Shown here: positions 13,641 through 25,165 of the stretch, piece by piece
Layout: every line of letters begins with the position of its first letter
How positions within the stretch are numbered: the stretch's first letter is position 1
Assembly: GCA_973895155.1 (NCBI GenBank)
Contig: OZ316897.1
Span: 12,772,001-12,836,000 of the forward strand
From: Marsupella aquatica
Lineage: Eukaryota; Marchantiophyta
Length of the DNA stretch: 64,000 bases
Direction: 5' to 3'
Position numbers and translations under genes: made by a program
Notes under the pieces: generated by a model
What the model was told of the DNA's origin: nothing
Database searches by the model: none
Seen by the model: the letters and a program-made list of their open reading frames with translations, nothing else

Positions 13641-14744
13641 ACCACATTTCCCAAAATTTGAGTTGAATTGTAATAACTTGATGTTCATTAATTCAAATAT
13701 TTTTAGTTTTGTTGCTATGCTAGCAAAGCACACTTCCATCAAATTGTCCCCTCCTTCGCTAATTGCCTTTTTGGTGAAAAAAGAAAAATTATTGTAACAT
13801 ATCTAATCATCAAGTTCTAAGCCCCAAACTCGCATGGACCACCAAAATGCGGACCACAGGAGCATTGTGTCCAACCTGGTTATCCATCCGGGCTTCACTT
13901 TCCCAACATAACTTTAACCTTTTCAAATAATTATGCTGCCATATAATGTTGCCTCAAAATGAACACCTTACTCTCAACAGATTAATAGTAATGATGACAA
14001 AAATCATCATGCTTGATTCATTTTGACATTCCATGGTTCTTTCCATCTGCAATTTGGGTGGGACCCTAGAGTCACCATCTAGAGAACCCTTTGGAAGGTT
14101 AGGCCCTAACTTTTAGTTTCTCTTCTCAATTTACTAGTAAAATATACTGCTGGCCCATAGAGTCACATGGCTACAGAATGTGATACATCCGAGCAGAAAT
14201 TTTCAGCACATCAATGCCGTCAAAATGCTTTCAAATTTCACACTAAACAGGGCTTCGTTAATTCACGAAGTCTACGGCATTTCCAATCATTCTTTCGCTG
14301 ACCACCTCCTTTTCGACGTTTTCACCACCTAGAATTGTGTCAGCCGCAATACAACGTGCCAACGTTAACTCACCTTCTCAAGCAACCGAACGAGTCAGAG
14401 AGAGCCCCAAGATCGACGTTCGAAAGCCATTCCGCCATCACCGGAACTCAGATCGACGCCCAGAAATCATTCCGCAACCGGCGGAAGCGAAGAGCAAACT
14501 CAGCAATGCAGAAACGAGTCGGCTAGTACGCAGGCAACACTTGGCTTGGCCGCGATCCGCTCCTCGAACGCCGGGGGCCTTGACACGAACGAGGGCCCCC
14601 TTGGCCCCCTTGGAGTCGATTGGAGAGCACCACAGAGAGGAGCGAAACTGACGGAACTGGTCAAACAAACCAACGGACAATTATTAAAAATAAGTTAAGT
14701 AAATAAACCAGTAGCCGGACAGCAGCAGACAGAGAACGGACCAG
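13641..14744. other. Intergenic, no gene
   Basis: AT-rich sequence to about 14300, then a short more GC-rich island (14330-14660) with overlapping open frames of about 100 codons on both strands. None of these has family features, so no gene is called. Confidence 0.5.
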
Positions 14745-15497
14745 ATAATGGGCGACACCGCGACAATGGACGTAACTTGTTTGCCCTGTGGGCTGTTCGT
14801 TTTTTGCCTTGAAATCCAAGCAATAGAGAGTCGAATAGGGGCATCGGGAATAAGGGTAATGTTGAAGTTTTTCTTTTTCTTTTTCCCGCAGAAACGGCAC
14901 CTTGTGTAAAATGGAACATGCTAAGAATTTTCGATACTTAATTTTCTTAGATTCTTTTCTGACCCGTTAGGTCTCCCTGTAAATGTCAATGCATCTCTGG
15001 GTGGTTCGTTTCTTCCCTGACAACAAAACTTTACTTTGATTAAGCAGTCAAGTTTTTTCTAATTAACGGAAAGAGTAACTATTGACTAAATTGGGCAAAA
15101 CCAATGTACAATTGTGTAAAAGCAAAAGAGTCCCAAAGAGTCAAACATAATGGCGCATCAAATTGGAGAAGGGGCTTTGCCGTGCCCTTGACTAAATGGT
15201 GGGTGACACCACGACAGTTGACACATCTGTTCATCTTTAGGTGTGCCGTGCCCATGACTAAATGATGGGTGACACCACGACAGTTGACACACAGCTCAAC
15301 TTTGTGCGGTTATTTTCTTGACTTGAAATCAAAACTTTACTCAGCGATAAAGAGTCAGATATGGCCTAGGAATCATTTTAATTTTAAAGTTTTTTTTTTC
15401 ATGATGGATAGTGTGACCTTGTGTGAACGAGAAAATGCTAAGAATATTCCTTATCTAATTTTGTAGATTCATTTATGACCATTGCATCTCCTTGCAT
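14745..15497. repeat. Direct repeat pair with a nested 66-bp tandem duplication
   Basis: Sequence 14745-14977 is related to 15265-15497. Both contain ATGGG(C/T)GACACC(G/A)CGACA, a CTTGAAATC segment, CTTGTGT(A/G)AA, AATGCTAAGAAT and a TTTAGATTC or TTGTAGATTC-like end. Just before the second copy, GCCGTGCCC(T/A)TGACTAAATG is tandemly doubled at 15179 and 15245. This looks like a duplicated non-coding element. Confidence 0.6.
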
Positions 15498-16511
15498 TTA
15501 GGGATAACTGTGAGATTCTGGATAATGGGGGCTGGAGCTAAAACATGGCAGTTTTGGGGCCAAATTGGTGCAAATTGTAAGTGAGGTAGAATTTGATGAT
15601 CTTTTGCCACTAACAACAAACTTGCTCCAAATACTCCAAAGCTGATGAGTCCAAATTGAATGGTGAATGGAACCAGCCAAGGGATTGAGCTGTGCCAGAC
15701 GGAGAATGATGGACAACACTGCACTAATCAGAGATAATTTGTTTGCCTTGAAAGAACTATTACCTGAAATCCCTTGGCTGCAGTTTGGGATTTTCGTCCT
15801 CTTTATGTGCGTCTACTATCATAGACAAGCCCATGTTGTGGTGAGAAAGGCATGCATGATCCGGATGTTGCCATGGGCAGGCATGGGAGGGAAGCAAGCT
15901 ATGGTGGTCAGGGGTCCTCCTTTGCCAAAGCTTTGCCAGTGCCCCAAGGGAACAACATTGTTCTAGCAATTACTCTTACTCACACAAAATATTAAATTCT
16001 GAAACACTTGTGTACTATACGTTAGGAGTACAGTAATTTTGTACGCATGCTTATACGAGTGTTATTCAATGCTATTTGGGTTGGTTTTATGCTGTACTTT
16101 TTGGAGGTGTCTTCAATTGCATGAGTTCACTGTAGAGTTGATTGCTACCCTTTCACATCCCTAATTGAGTTGCTGCAGAGTCCTCCATGAGCTTGAAGTT
16201 AATGCCTAGACTGCAAGTAATGCGCTCAAACAGAGACTGATTCTCCCATCGTCTGAACCTGGAAACCGTGCGACCCCCATTGACCATGACATTCTTTACA
16301 CCATCACTCACGAACACCGTCCAGTTTAGTTTCCAAAAGAAACTATTAGCAAAGTTTGCTCTTCAATAGAGTTTCTCAGTAAACTCTAGCAGCAAATAGT
16401 ACCCACAAACCCACTTTTATAGCAAAGAGATCAGTATTGTGAAGTCTCCCTAAACAATGACAATTTTTGGAAAACTTGCGGTGAGATCCTGGGCAAAGGT
16501 GTAAGGCACCC
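15498..16511. other. Intergenic, no gene
   Basis: Open frames of 60-100 codons at 15667-15969 overlap on both strands and have no family signature. Nothing else is recognised up to the SINE target site at 16512. Confidence 0.5.
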
Positions 16512-16525
16512 AATCTGACTAATTT

Positions 16526-16835
16526 TTTAAATTTTCTTTATTTGTCAACCTCCTAATAAAGAGCTGACTTATCCAACAGAGGATAGGCGATCAACTCCGG
16601 AGCATGCACCTCTGTAGGGTAGCCCACAAGGGGGGTCATATGGGGTACCAGAAGTGAGAGAGGGTTGGACCAGAGCCCCAGAGTGGACTAGCCAGGGGCT
16701 GAAGAAAAACCAGGACTCCCCCCACTATACCCCACCCACACACACAATCACCTCCGCAACCCTTGCATGTGGAGGGAGGATTAAACCTTTGGTTCTAGGC
16801 TCATCCCCTGGCCAACTGACCAGTGCCAATTGGTT
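16526..16835 (-). mobile_element. tRNA-derived SINE, copy 1, with perfect 14-bp target-site duplication
   Basis: Read on the minus strand, the element begins near 16835 with a tRNA-like head. Its A-box-like TGGTCAGTTGG is followed about 45 nt later by a B-box-like GGTTTAATCC. It ends in an A-rich tail around 16526-16550. It is flanked by the identical 14-mer AATCTGACTAATTT at 16512-16525 and 16836-16849, the mark of target-primed insertion. The body matches a second copy at 58301-58599 (CCAACAGAGGATAG, GGTAGGGTAGCC, CCAGGACTCCC, CATCCCCTGGCCAACTGACC). It has no coding capacity, as expected of a SINE. Confidence 0.85.
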
Positions 16836-16849
16836 AATCTGACTAATTT

Positions 16850-17457
16850 GTGCACAACAGTTTACTCAGGAGGGCACTGAGCAGAACTGAAGGTGAGACA
16901 CTTTGGGACCTCCCCAACAATAAAAATTCTCTGGTCTCACCTTGTGTACATTTTGCAAGACACTCCCTGATACACTTCACAGGGACTGAACTGGTTCACC
17001 TTTAGGTTTAGATGGAACTGTGGGCCACTCACCGGTGCTGCTAAGCTTTACAGAAACTTTAATCTAAGATATACTACATTGTCACTATTTGTAGTTTAAT
17101 TAGTACTGTCACATTTTTCATCAGTAACTCTGGTTAGTTTGGAATGTTCAAAACTCAGTATCTTGAATGTGTTCATCATTAAACTGATGCCACCTTTCTC
17201 AAGTTAACCTCAAAACCTGCTTTCGCCTTCCACCAAAAGGGAGGGAGGGGGGGGGGGGGGTGAGACAAACAGGCAGGAGTGGGCAGAGTGGGAGACCAAA
17301 CCCAATCACTAGGGCTGGGGGTATTGTGGTTAGAGTGGAGAACACGAGCAACCATCCAACAGGCAAACTTGACCGCATGGTGACAATCTAATTCTTTCAA
17401 GCTAACAATACATAATTCTCCTAATGAAGCATTACATTTCTTCCATTATATTACAGT
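16850..17457. other. Intergenic with a long G run
   Basis: Non-coding. A G-rich tract at about 17241-17262 (GGGAGGGAGG followed by an unbroken G run) lies inside a GC-richer patch at 17215-17350. That patch could be another eroded small retroelement, but no flanking duplication was found. Confidence 0.4.
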
Positions 17458-17955
17458 TACAAGGTCTAACTGGCTTTCTTTGCCTTGCCTAAAACACAAA
17501 TAGTCAAATTTGGTTCTTTTTGCATAACTAATAGTTCTTGTTTGTGACAAATCATGCCGACGTGACTGCATGTGCATCCAGCAATTTTGAAAGGAACTTC
17601 CCATGGGGGTCCATAACCAGAGATGAAACTCAACAATGTACTAATTAAACAAAGAAAAACTCTACAATGATCTAGTAAATATATGTATGTTGAGAATAAA
17701 AAAGAATATATTGTAACCGAAACTCTAACTTGACATCCAAATGAAAGGCAATCAATGTCAAGTAAGGCTGTAATGTTTGGTAACATGTCATGCAGTCTAT
17801 GGGGATGGGCAGAACAAACGCCTCAGTCCATCCGAGCTTAGCTTTCTAAAAAAGGTTTTCATTGGTGTAATATTCAGTTGCATGTTAAGCAGTCCATGGG
17901 GGTGGGCATAACAATTTACTCAATCCATCTGGGCTTAACTTTCTAAAAAAGAGCC
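17458..17955. repeat. Dispersed repeat copy B and a following 94-bp tandem pair
   Basis: Sequence 17458-17620 repeats the 13421-13640 segment. From 17787 a unit containing GCAGTCTATGGGG(A/G)TGGGCA and CCATC(C/T)G(A/G)GCTTA is followed by a second unit from 17881, both ending in CTTTCTAAAAAAG. Non-coding. Confidence 0.6.
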
Positions 17956-18666
17956 ATTTAGCTGGATATATCCCCTCTGGGATTTACTAGAATGTCACTC
18001 TTTTGTGGCCTAATTACTACCTTGTCACATTTTTTCTTCTATTTATCAGAATGCCACTCTTTTTCATCATGGATTAAGAAAAGTTCCACGACTTAACCCC
18101 TGAAATCAAATTTCTTACCCCACAAACAGTCGCAGCTCAGTCAGGGTGGCAGGCCACGAGTCAACTGGTGCGGTTGGGCCACAATCTGGTGGAGGCAGGT
18201 AGATCTCCGTGGAGCCGGGCCAGGATTAGGAATACAGTCAGGGAGCCCACACAGTTGGGCCTCTAGCTTGAAGCAGCGACTCAGTCGTCGTGTCAAGCAT
18301 TGTAGGTGGGGGTGCGGGAGTGAGTAAAAGGGCAGTTGGGGAGGGAAACCAAAATGCAAAGAGTGGGAGCAGCCGACCCACCCCTGTGTGGAGCGAACTG
18401 AGGGTTGAAAGAAGCAACCCTGAGGGAGCATTGGACGTGGGTAGTGAAGGAAATCTGAGGGGTAGGATTCTCAGGGGTTAACTCGACTAACTTTTCTTGA
18501 CCCTTGACCACAAAGAGTGACATTCTGAAAAAAGGTGGCAAGGTAGTTTAGTAATTAGACCACAAAAGAATGGTGGCAAGGTAGTTTAGTAATTAGACCA
18601 CAAAAGAATGGCATTCTAGTAAATCCCAGTATATCCCAGTATATCCCTTATATCCAACGGGATGGC
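17953..18666. mobile_element. Foldback/MITE-like element with terminal inverted repeats of about 165-200 bp
   Basis: The left arm (17953 to about 18120) is matched in reverse complement by the right arm (about 18440 to 18666). Both contain, from the outside in, GCCAT, GGATATA, GGGATTTACTAGAATG, TTTTGTGG(C/T)CTAATTACTA, CCTTG(T/C)CAC and a TTAACCCCTGA block. The right arm is longer because a unit of about 45 bp is tandemly doubled (about 18530-18612). The interior of about 300 bp has no transposase. Target-site duplications were not found at these exact edges, so the borders may be off by several bases. Confidence 0.75.
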
Positions 18667-21209
18667 CTACAGTAATGGGGAGGTGAACAGGAGCAATTAA
18701 TTTGGGGGGATTGGACCAGCTGGGCGGGACAAGTGTCGAGGGCGCACGCCGTCACGCCCAGTCGGCCAGCTGAGTCGCATCATCCGCAGAGCACGGAGCC
18801 ACGGAGCTCGTCCATGCAACGTCGATCCGTCCATTTAGTGAGCGAGCGAGCGAGCATGCCGGCCAGCGACATTAGCCCAGCATAGCTCCAGAGTCCAGAC
18901 CCAACTCCGATCCAGTCCAGCTGATGAGCCACCCCGAAGCCAGCGAAGACTCCGATGACGAGCAGCCATTATCCATCGCCGTTGTTGTCTATTGATCAAT
19001 TTATCCATTCAACTGCTCCTCCTGTACCACCATCGCCGGTGGGACCACTGAGCTCTACTCGGGACCACCCCGCTGCCACCCCTCTACGACATCCTGGCTC
19101 GATAGACCCATAGATTGGTAGACAGAGAGCCAGACTCGACGATTCGTAGCTCGGTATGGCCAGTTTACGTTACCGTGATGTTGTGCTGAATCATGTACCA
19201 CCATCTCTCACTGCGGTCTCCTGGCGCTTGGTTGGTTTGCCTCCGTTTTGGTTGGGTGGTTGGGAGAGGCTCGACTGTGGGAGTGTGCGTGATCATCATC
19301 TCGTGCTCGCTCGGCAGTAGAGCAGATAGATGGTTTTCGAAGCACGGGACGAGACTGCGTGTGCGGGTCTTCTCCCCTAGCTACTCTATCTTGCCTAGCT
19401 ACTTCCGTCGACCGTCGCGACGGTGGTTTGGTTTCCTGAACTGCAACAGTTACAAGTCCTCGCCCACGCTAAACGTTTCATCCGCAGTTCGAAAATCAAA
19501 TTTTCCATTACTTTGCATCAATGTGACAGTTATTTGAATTATCCGACCAAGTTCCCTTCCTTCGATACGGTTTGGCAGTTAACAAATGGGGCTGATCCCA
19601 TCACCCCAAGATTTGACGGTTGAAAACTTATAATGGTGTTTTAATTTCCGGCGAGTTCATGTCGTCACCACGATTGTAGAGTGGTAAATCAGTAAATGGA
19701 ATCCGCACTCCGGACCTGGCGGACAACCTTTTGGGGGCCTCGGAATTCCAACAAAACTACAAAAGTCCATTGAGTGGGGAGTCTGGAATCCGGACCACCA
19801 CCTTTTAGGGTCCATCCTGCCGTCACGCTATCTCGTGACTGCAGCAACTGTCGTAGACAACTAGGCTAGTCCGTTCCCTTGTCTATGCTGTGCTGAAAAG
19901 GAAGCAGCTAGACTCCTCCGGATTGGAACTAATTCAGGCGCAAGACCACCATGCTCTTTCGTTAATCCCTTCGCAACTTTCCGGCTTTTCTCCAGTAAAG
20001 TAGTGTTAGAAGGTTCTCCTCGTTGTTCAACTACTAATCCGTTCTGTCAAAACAATTCTCCGCCGCGATGTGTCATTTGCGGTATGCTATTTCAAGTTAG
20101 TTCTTTGTTTGGTTCAGTCAGTTTCGTCACAATTCAAAGTACCCCGCGCGAATTAACAAAACTCTCCAAAAGATTAATCCCTTCTCTCAGAAACTTAGCT
20201 CAGTTGTCTACTGCGCTCACGGTCCAGCGTGAACAAGAATGTCAGACTGTAGTTGTCCCAGCAAAAGTTTTCATGTTCTATCGTGATCACTCCAAATAAT
20301 CAGGACAGCAACTAAGTTAAATGCTTTCCACTGAGAATCGTCCCTTAGTACGATCATTCGGCAAATCCCGTCACTCCCTAGGAACGTCTCTGACTTTCTA
20401 TTCAGTTGAGCGGGTCCCTGCTAAGAGCTCATCGTCATAGCTTGCGGTGGGTGGGACGAGGGGGAGGGGGAGGGGGGTGGAGGGGGGGCGTTGGGGCAGG
20501 AAATGGGCATCTCCCGTACAGTACAGTATTCCATTGAGGCGAAGAATTTCCCGAGAAGATGGAAGCGAATCGCATGCTTTGGCAGCAACAACAGCAGCAG
20601 TAGGAAAGGGCAGCGTAGACTGAGGAGCAAATGTGTCCCACACGTCTCACGACGACCGCGTGCAAAGATTCAAGAGCAGAGCGAGAGAGACCTCACTTTC
20701 TACATCGGCGACCTTTGTCCGTCAATGGAGCTCAATAATCCTACTCGGTTCCGAAGGACATGCATCAGATGTGTGACCACATTCCCGACCGCCACACTCA
20801 GTTGCTTGCCCGGCCAATGGAGAACCGTACCTTGCAAGCTTACTTTCGAGCCCGATCATGGAGCTGAAACGGCGTGAGCTCACGAAATTCAATAACGGTG
20901 GAGATTAACGAACCGCACACGAAGGAAGGTCGATATCGATTCCTCACGCGGTAGTGCGTCGATCACGGCATCGAACAGGATGCGTGAAATAGGGTGGTGA
21001 TTCCGTTTTCTCCGCATTACGTTTTCATGAGGGTTTCGTTATCTTGTCTCATTGGGGATTTGATTATTTTGTTTCCTACCATGAAACGAGGCCGCATTAA
21101 ACTAACGTGCACAGTGAATTGGGGTTTCTTTTGTTTTTCACCCATTACTGGATCTTCCACTATTGAGCTTTTTGTACACTCTAAAGTCCCCTATACAGGG
21201 CATTAGAGT
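18667..21209. other. Intergenic, GC-richer block with a G-quadruplex-prone tract
   Basis: From 18700 to 20900 the sequence is richer in GC than its surroundings, with AGCG repeats at 18840-18855 and a G-rich tract at 20447-20498. Open frames of 100-128 codons (19193-19537, 20491-20877) have no family features, so no gene is called. The block could be an old promoter or a decayed gene. Confidence 0.4.
20447..20498 (+). other. G-rich tract, predicted to form a G-quadruplex
   Basis: Within about 50 bp there are at least five runs of three or more G, separated by one to four bases, including five-, six- and seven-G runs. This meets the usual four-run quadruplex rule on the plus strand. No adjoining gene is recognised. 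Confidence 0.6.
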
Positions 21210-23985
21210 GCATTATTTACAACTACAATAATGATCCCCTTTTTTCTTGTACTTCATCCCAATAAAAAAAACTCATGGGCATTCCAATACAAAAAAAACT
21301 CATGGGCGGGAAAGATCCACATCAGTTAGACTCGATTTGCTGATTTTCTTGACCATGGTTGGAGTAAATGTGTACCCTTGGCACATATGTGCTGCCCCAT
21401 AAATGCTCCGGCCCAACTCCCTATGAGCTAGCCCTCCTTGCATCATGCAACATATGGGCATAGGGCTCCGGTGATATAATGCCCCCCAAAAACAAGAGCA
21501 TCAGCTTGAGTCTTTTGAGTTACAAAAAGCATTAAGTATGATTGGATTATGCATGTCCCTACTTTAAACCCCAGCTACCACTGTAAAAGGGGCCCTTGTC
21601 GTGAACCTTTGATTGTTAAAAGTTGCTTAGCTTGCTTCCATACTTTTGCAGGTGGTCATTTAAATTTCTTCCCAGCCAAAAAGTTTTCTCATTCTACCTT
21701 TTCTCATATTTGCTAACATCTAACCAAAACGTGTGTCATTCACCTCTTTTAACAGAAAACATGTTTTCAAAGGCATTTAGCGTCATCTAAAGCTTTTCAA
21801 GCTATCCTGTCATTCCTCTCCATTTCTCAAAACAGTCCACTTAGTTTTCCAGCTTATTAGTATTGGAAAGTCAGATTTTTGTGCTGAGTACAAAGATATT
21901 CTTAATTATGTGATTTTGTCCAAACCTATTGTGCTTACAGCGACTTACCCTTCCAAAAGTAGACCTCTATCCCAAACATTTCCCATCCTAGAACCCTCCT
22001 ACTTTATACTTTCATCACCACAGCCATGGGATGTCGACCAGACGCTACAAAGAATGCTGAAGCCTACACAAAGCACATACCTCAACTTCCAGTCTCACGT
22101 AAAATGAGTGCTGATAATTCATTGTTTTTTTTCGGTCAGTTTTGTCTAGAGAAGAATCTATGTACACTGCTATTATAAGGGAGCGGGAAGTTGCAAGATT
22201 GCTTTAAGTTTCCCACTAGGGTTTAGCTCTTTAAGGGATCAAGTGGGATAACGAGTAGAGCTTTTATGTTTCGTGAGAGGTTTTTGAGTGTATCCCTTGA
22301 TCACAAATTTAAGTGGATAATGCAATTCTCTCTATATCACAGTTTCATCAGGATATGAAACAGGGCTAATCATTGATAGGATAACATAATTAATACCTCC
22401 TTTTAGAGTCTCTGCCCTTCTACATTGTCTCCTCTTAGGTTACTGATCTTCTAGAGTAGTAGGATATATTTTAGTAATCATGGAAGGTATTAGTTCTTTA
22501 TAAAAAAATCTATCAAAACTCTTCAACTACAAGGTTTAGGGTTTAGGGTAAACCTGAAAAGATGCAGACAATTATGGATAAGAGTGTGGGATAAGGCTTC
22601 TGCTGTATGGATAGTTGTTTTGTGGGTTAGATTCTTTGTAAACACAGGAAAATAACAAACAGATCCCCTTAAGTGCAACAAAATATAGTAGAGACAAAAC
22701 ACAAACATATTGATTAGACCTCAGGATAGTCTTACGCATTGATGGATATGTATACGTATATTATTATAGACGGTTTGCACTTATTAATTTGTCATCTACT
22801 GAGACCTCTATGCACTTAATAAAAGTGCAAGATGGTTGGGATAGGATATGGAACAAAGGCTCACCTTGAAACAAACCAGGGGTGTGCTGTTCAGTACAGT
22901 CGTGTTTTTAACCTATCTTGCTGGTCCTTTCATCCTTTTGGGTCCTCCTCAGGGTAATTTTTAAAGTTTTCTTTTTTGCCAAGGTGGCTTATGTATATCG
23001 TGCTAACGATATACTTCCTTATCCAAGCTTTCTACATTAATTTCTTACCTTCCAACCTCCCTAGATTTGAGGATAACAGCAAGACTCTACTTAGTGGGGT
23101 CTGTTGCTAGGTATGAAAGTGCCTAACCCAAGACAAAATGTTCACCAAACCTGGCAACCACTTCTCGATGAGGCGGAATTTGGGAAAAATTTCCCACTAC
23201 CAAAACAATGCTGGTGTGTTCATGCATGCTAAGGCCAAGCATTTTCACTCCTTACTTAGGGCAACCACTACCATTTCCATAGTGCAAAGAAGCAATTGTT
23301 TAAAATGCAATTTTATCAGCTGTTGAGGGGTGGGGGCAGGCCAATAAATGGCCTATGGTTGTATTGTCAGAAACCAGTCTGTACAAAATGGCCTCAAAAT
23401 GTATTGAGAGATGTATTGAACCCTATTGTCAGGGGGATCATCCTAACTGTCCATAAAAAAGCAACAGCCCAATATGAACAACAACAATTTATTTCTTACA
23501 TAAAACAACAATTGTTGTGGTCTGGGTAGCCTATTGTGTGGGCGCTTGCCATGTAGCTTAGTACGGCATGTGTTGTTGCTTCTAGATGGACAACTACCAC
23601 CAGGCTTGTCAAAACCATAGTAGGTTTTGTCACAGGCCTGGCTACTTTAAGCAACACCATTTCATGAATGTAGGCAAAATTGCATCCAAGCTAATGTGTC
23701 AACATCAATTGCTAATTGCACTGAACAGTGAAGTCTTTATGGAACTCACGAGCCCTATGCCAGTGCGTTGCACCGTGCAAGCAGGGCCAGCCTATAGGGA
23801 GTCGAGCCGGGGCATTTATGGGCAGCGGGAAGCACATATGTGCCAGGGGTGCACATTTCTTCCATCAATGGTCAAGGAAAACAGCTAATCAAATCCAACT
23901 GCTGTGTATCTTTCCCACCCATGAGCTTTTTTGTATGGGACAAAGGTAGAAACAAGGCGGGATCCCGTATTATAGTTGTAGATTA
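21210..23985. mobile_element. Possible 2.8-kb element bounded by inverted repeats of about 250 bp
   Basis: The left segment (about 21210-21480) matches the right segment (about 23740-23985) in reverse complement. Shared blocks are ACAACTA(C/T)AATA, ACTCATGGG(C/T)GGGAAAGAT, GCACATATGTGC, CATAAATGC(T/C)CCGGC, CTCCCTAT and GCATAGGGCTC. The 2.3-kb interior has no transposase or reverse transcriptase and only short open frames. It contains a short telomere-like TTTAGGG pair at about 22534-22550. Either this is a non-autonomous inverted-repeat transposon, or two independent copies of a smaller repeat happened to insert in opposite directions. Confidence 0.5.
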
Positions 23986-24640
23986 GATAGTCTCAAAGCC
24001 TCATAGGTAGGGAGGATGGCTTTTGGCCAAAGCTTGTTCACAAGGTTATGTCAACATTTGTTCTTTTTCTTTCAAGCAAGCCACACTAGCCTCTGCAGCA
24101 ACTTATGGTCATGGCATGCGAACCATCTTTATCACAAAAAGTTATGGTTCATGAATTTGGTAGTCCATAACCTTTTCTGTCCATAACATATAACCACAAA
24201 ATTAAGGTCCAAGAATCCAGGTTTGATAGCCCCTCTTGGGTTCTTCTCCCCACACGCATAGACCACTCTTCTCCCACAGGCATAGGGCCATGTTAGCTCA
24301 AAGCAAAGCAACCTTAGAAAAGCCACAAGTATAGCATTGTAGATTGGTGGATTCCAGCAAAGTCAGCACACAAAGAAACTTCATTGTCAAGACAAGACTA
24401 CTGCAAATTTTTTATATAGAAATCTTTGAGCTCTCAACGTAAATCTAGGTATCTGGCAGGAGTTTGTTTTTAGGGTCTCACAAGCAATATTGCTCACCGT
24501 GAAGACTGGTAAGTTCCTGGAGCAAATTGTTTTTCCTTTCCCAAAATCAATCTTTCTTTGACCATAAAAGTGCAAAAAATAAAGACCTATACTTAGTCTG
24601 AAGAAGTTTCCTCAATTTCAGAAGCAATCCTTATATGATA
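23986..24640. other. Intergenic, no gene
   Basis: AT-rich sequence with no coding or repeat structure that I could recognise. Confidence 0.5.
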
Positions 24641-25165
24641 ACTAGCTCAATTCCTGTGCGTTGCACAAAAGAAGTCCTGTCGGCCAAGATGTCGTTGAGA
24701 AAAAATGATGTCATGTCAGCCAAGAGGTCGTGGAGAGAAAAGATGTTGTGTCGCCCAAGAGGTCTTGGAGAGAAAAAATGTTGTGTCGCCCAAGAGGTCG
24801 TTGAGAGAAAAGATGTCGTGTCGCCCAAGAGGTTGTTGAGAGAAAAGAAGTCATGTTGGCCAAGATGTTGTTGAGAAAAAAAGATGTGTCGGCCAAGAGG
24901 TCATGGAGTGAAATTATGTCCAGTCGCCCTAACGGTCATTCATTGAGAGAAAATAAGTAATTCAGAAAAAAAGATATCGTGTCAGCCAAGAGGTCGTTGA
25001 GAAAAAAGATGTTGTATTGGCCAAGATGTAGTTAAAAAACAATTGTCATGTTGGCCAAGATGTTGTTGAGAAAAAAGATGTCGTGTCGGCAAAGACATTC
25101 TTGAAGGAAAAGATGTTTTGTCGGCCAAGACATCGTTCAGGAAAATACCTGTGCCTTGCACAAAA
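24641..25165. repeat. Minisatellite of about 36-bp units behind a GTGCGTTGCAC end motif
   Basis: About a dozen diverged units read (T)GTCGGCCAAGA(G/T)GTCGTTGAGAGAAAAGATG, with changes and some deletions. The array is preceded at about 24641-24668 by AACTAGCTCAATTCC followed by TGTGCGTTGCACAAA, and it closes at about 25145 with a variant CTGTGCCTTGCACAAAAG. Repetition keeps long frames open on both strands, but these are by-products of the array. A diverged relative with the same end motif lies at 59700-60042 in the opposite direction. Confidence 0.8.

Noticed and set aside
20491-20877. 128-codon open frame
   Set aside because: Follows the G-rich tract, with no recognisable family and no intron signals that would extend it.
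24641-25165. CRISPR-like regular repeats
   Set aside because: The units are head-to-tail without unique spacers, and the genome is a plant; this is a minisatellite.
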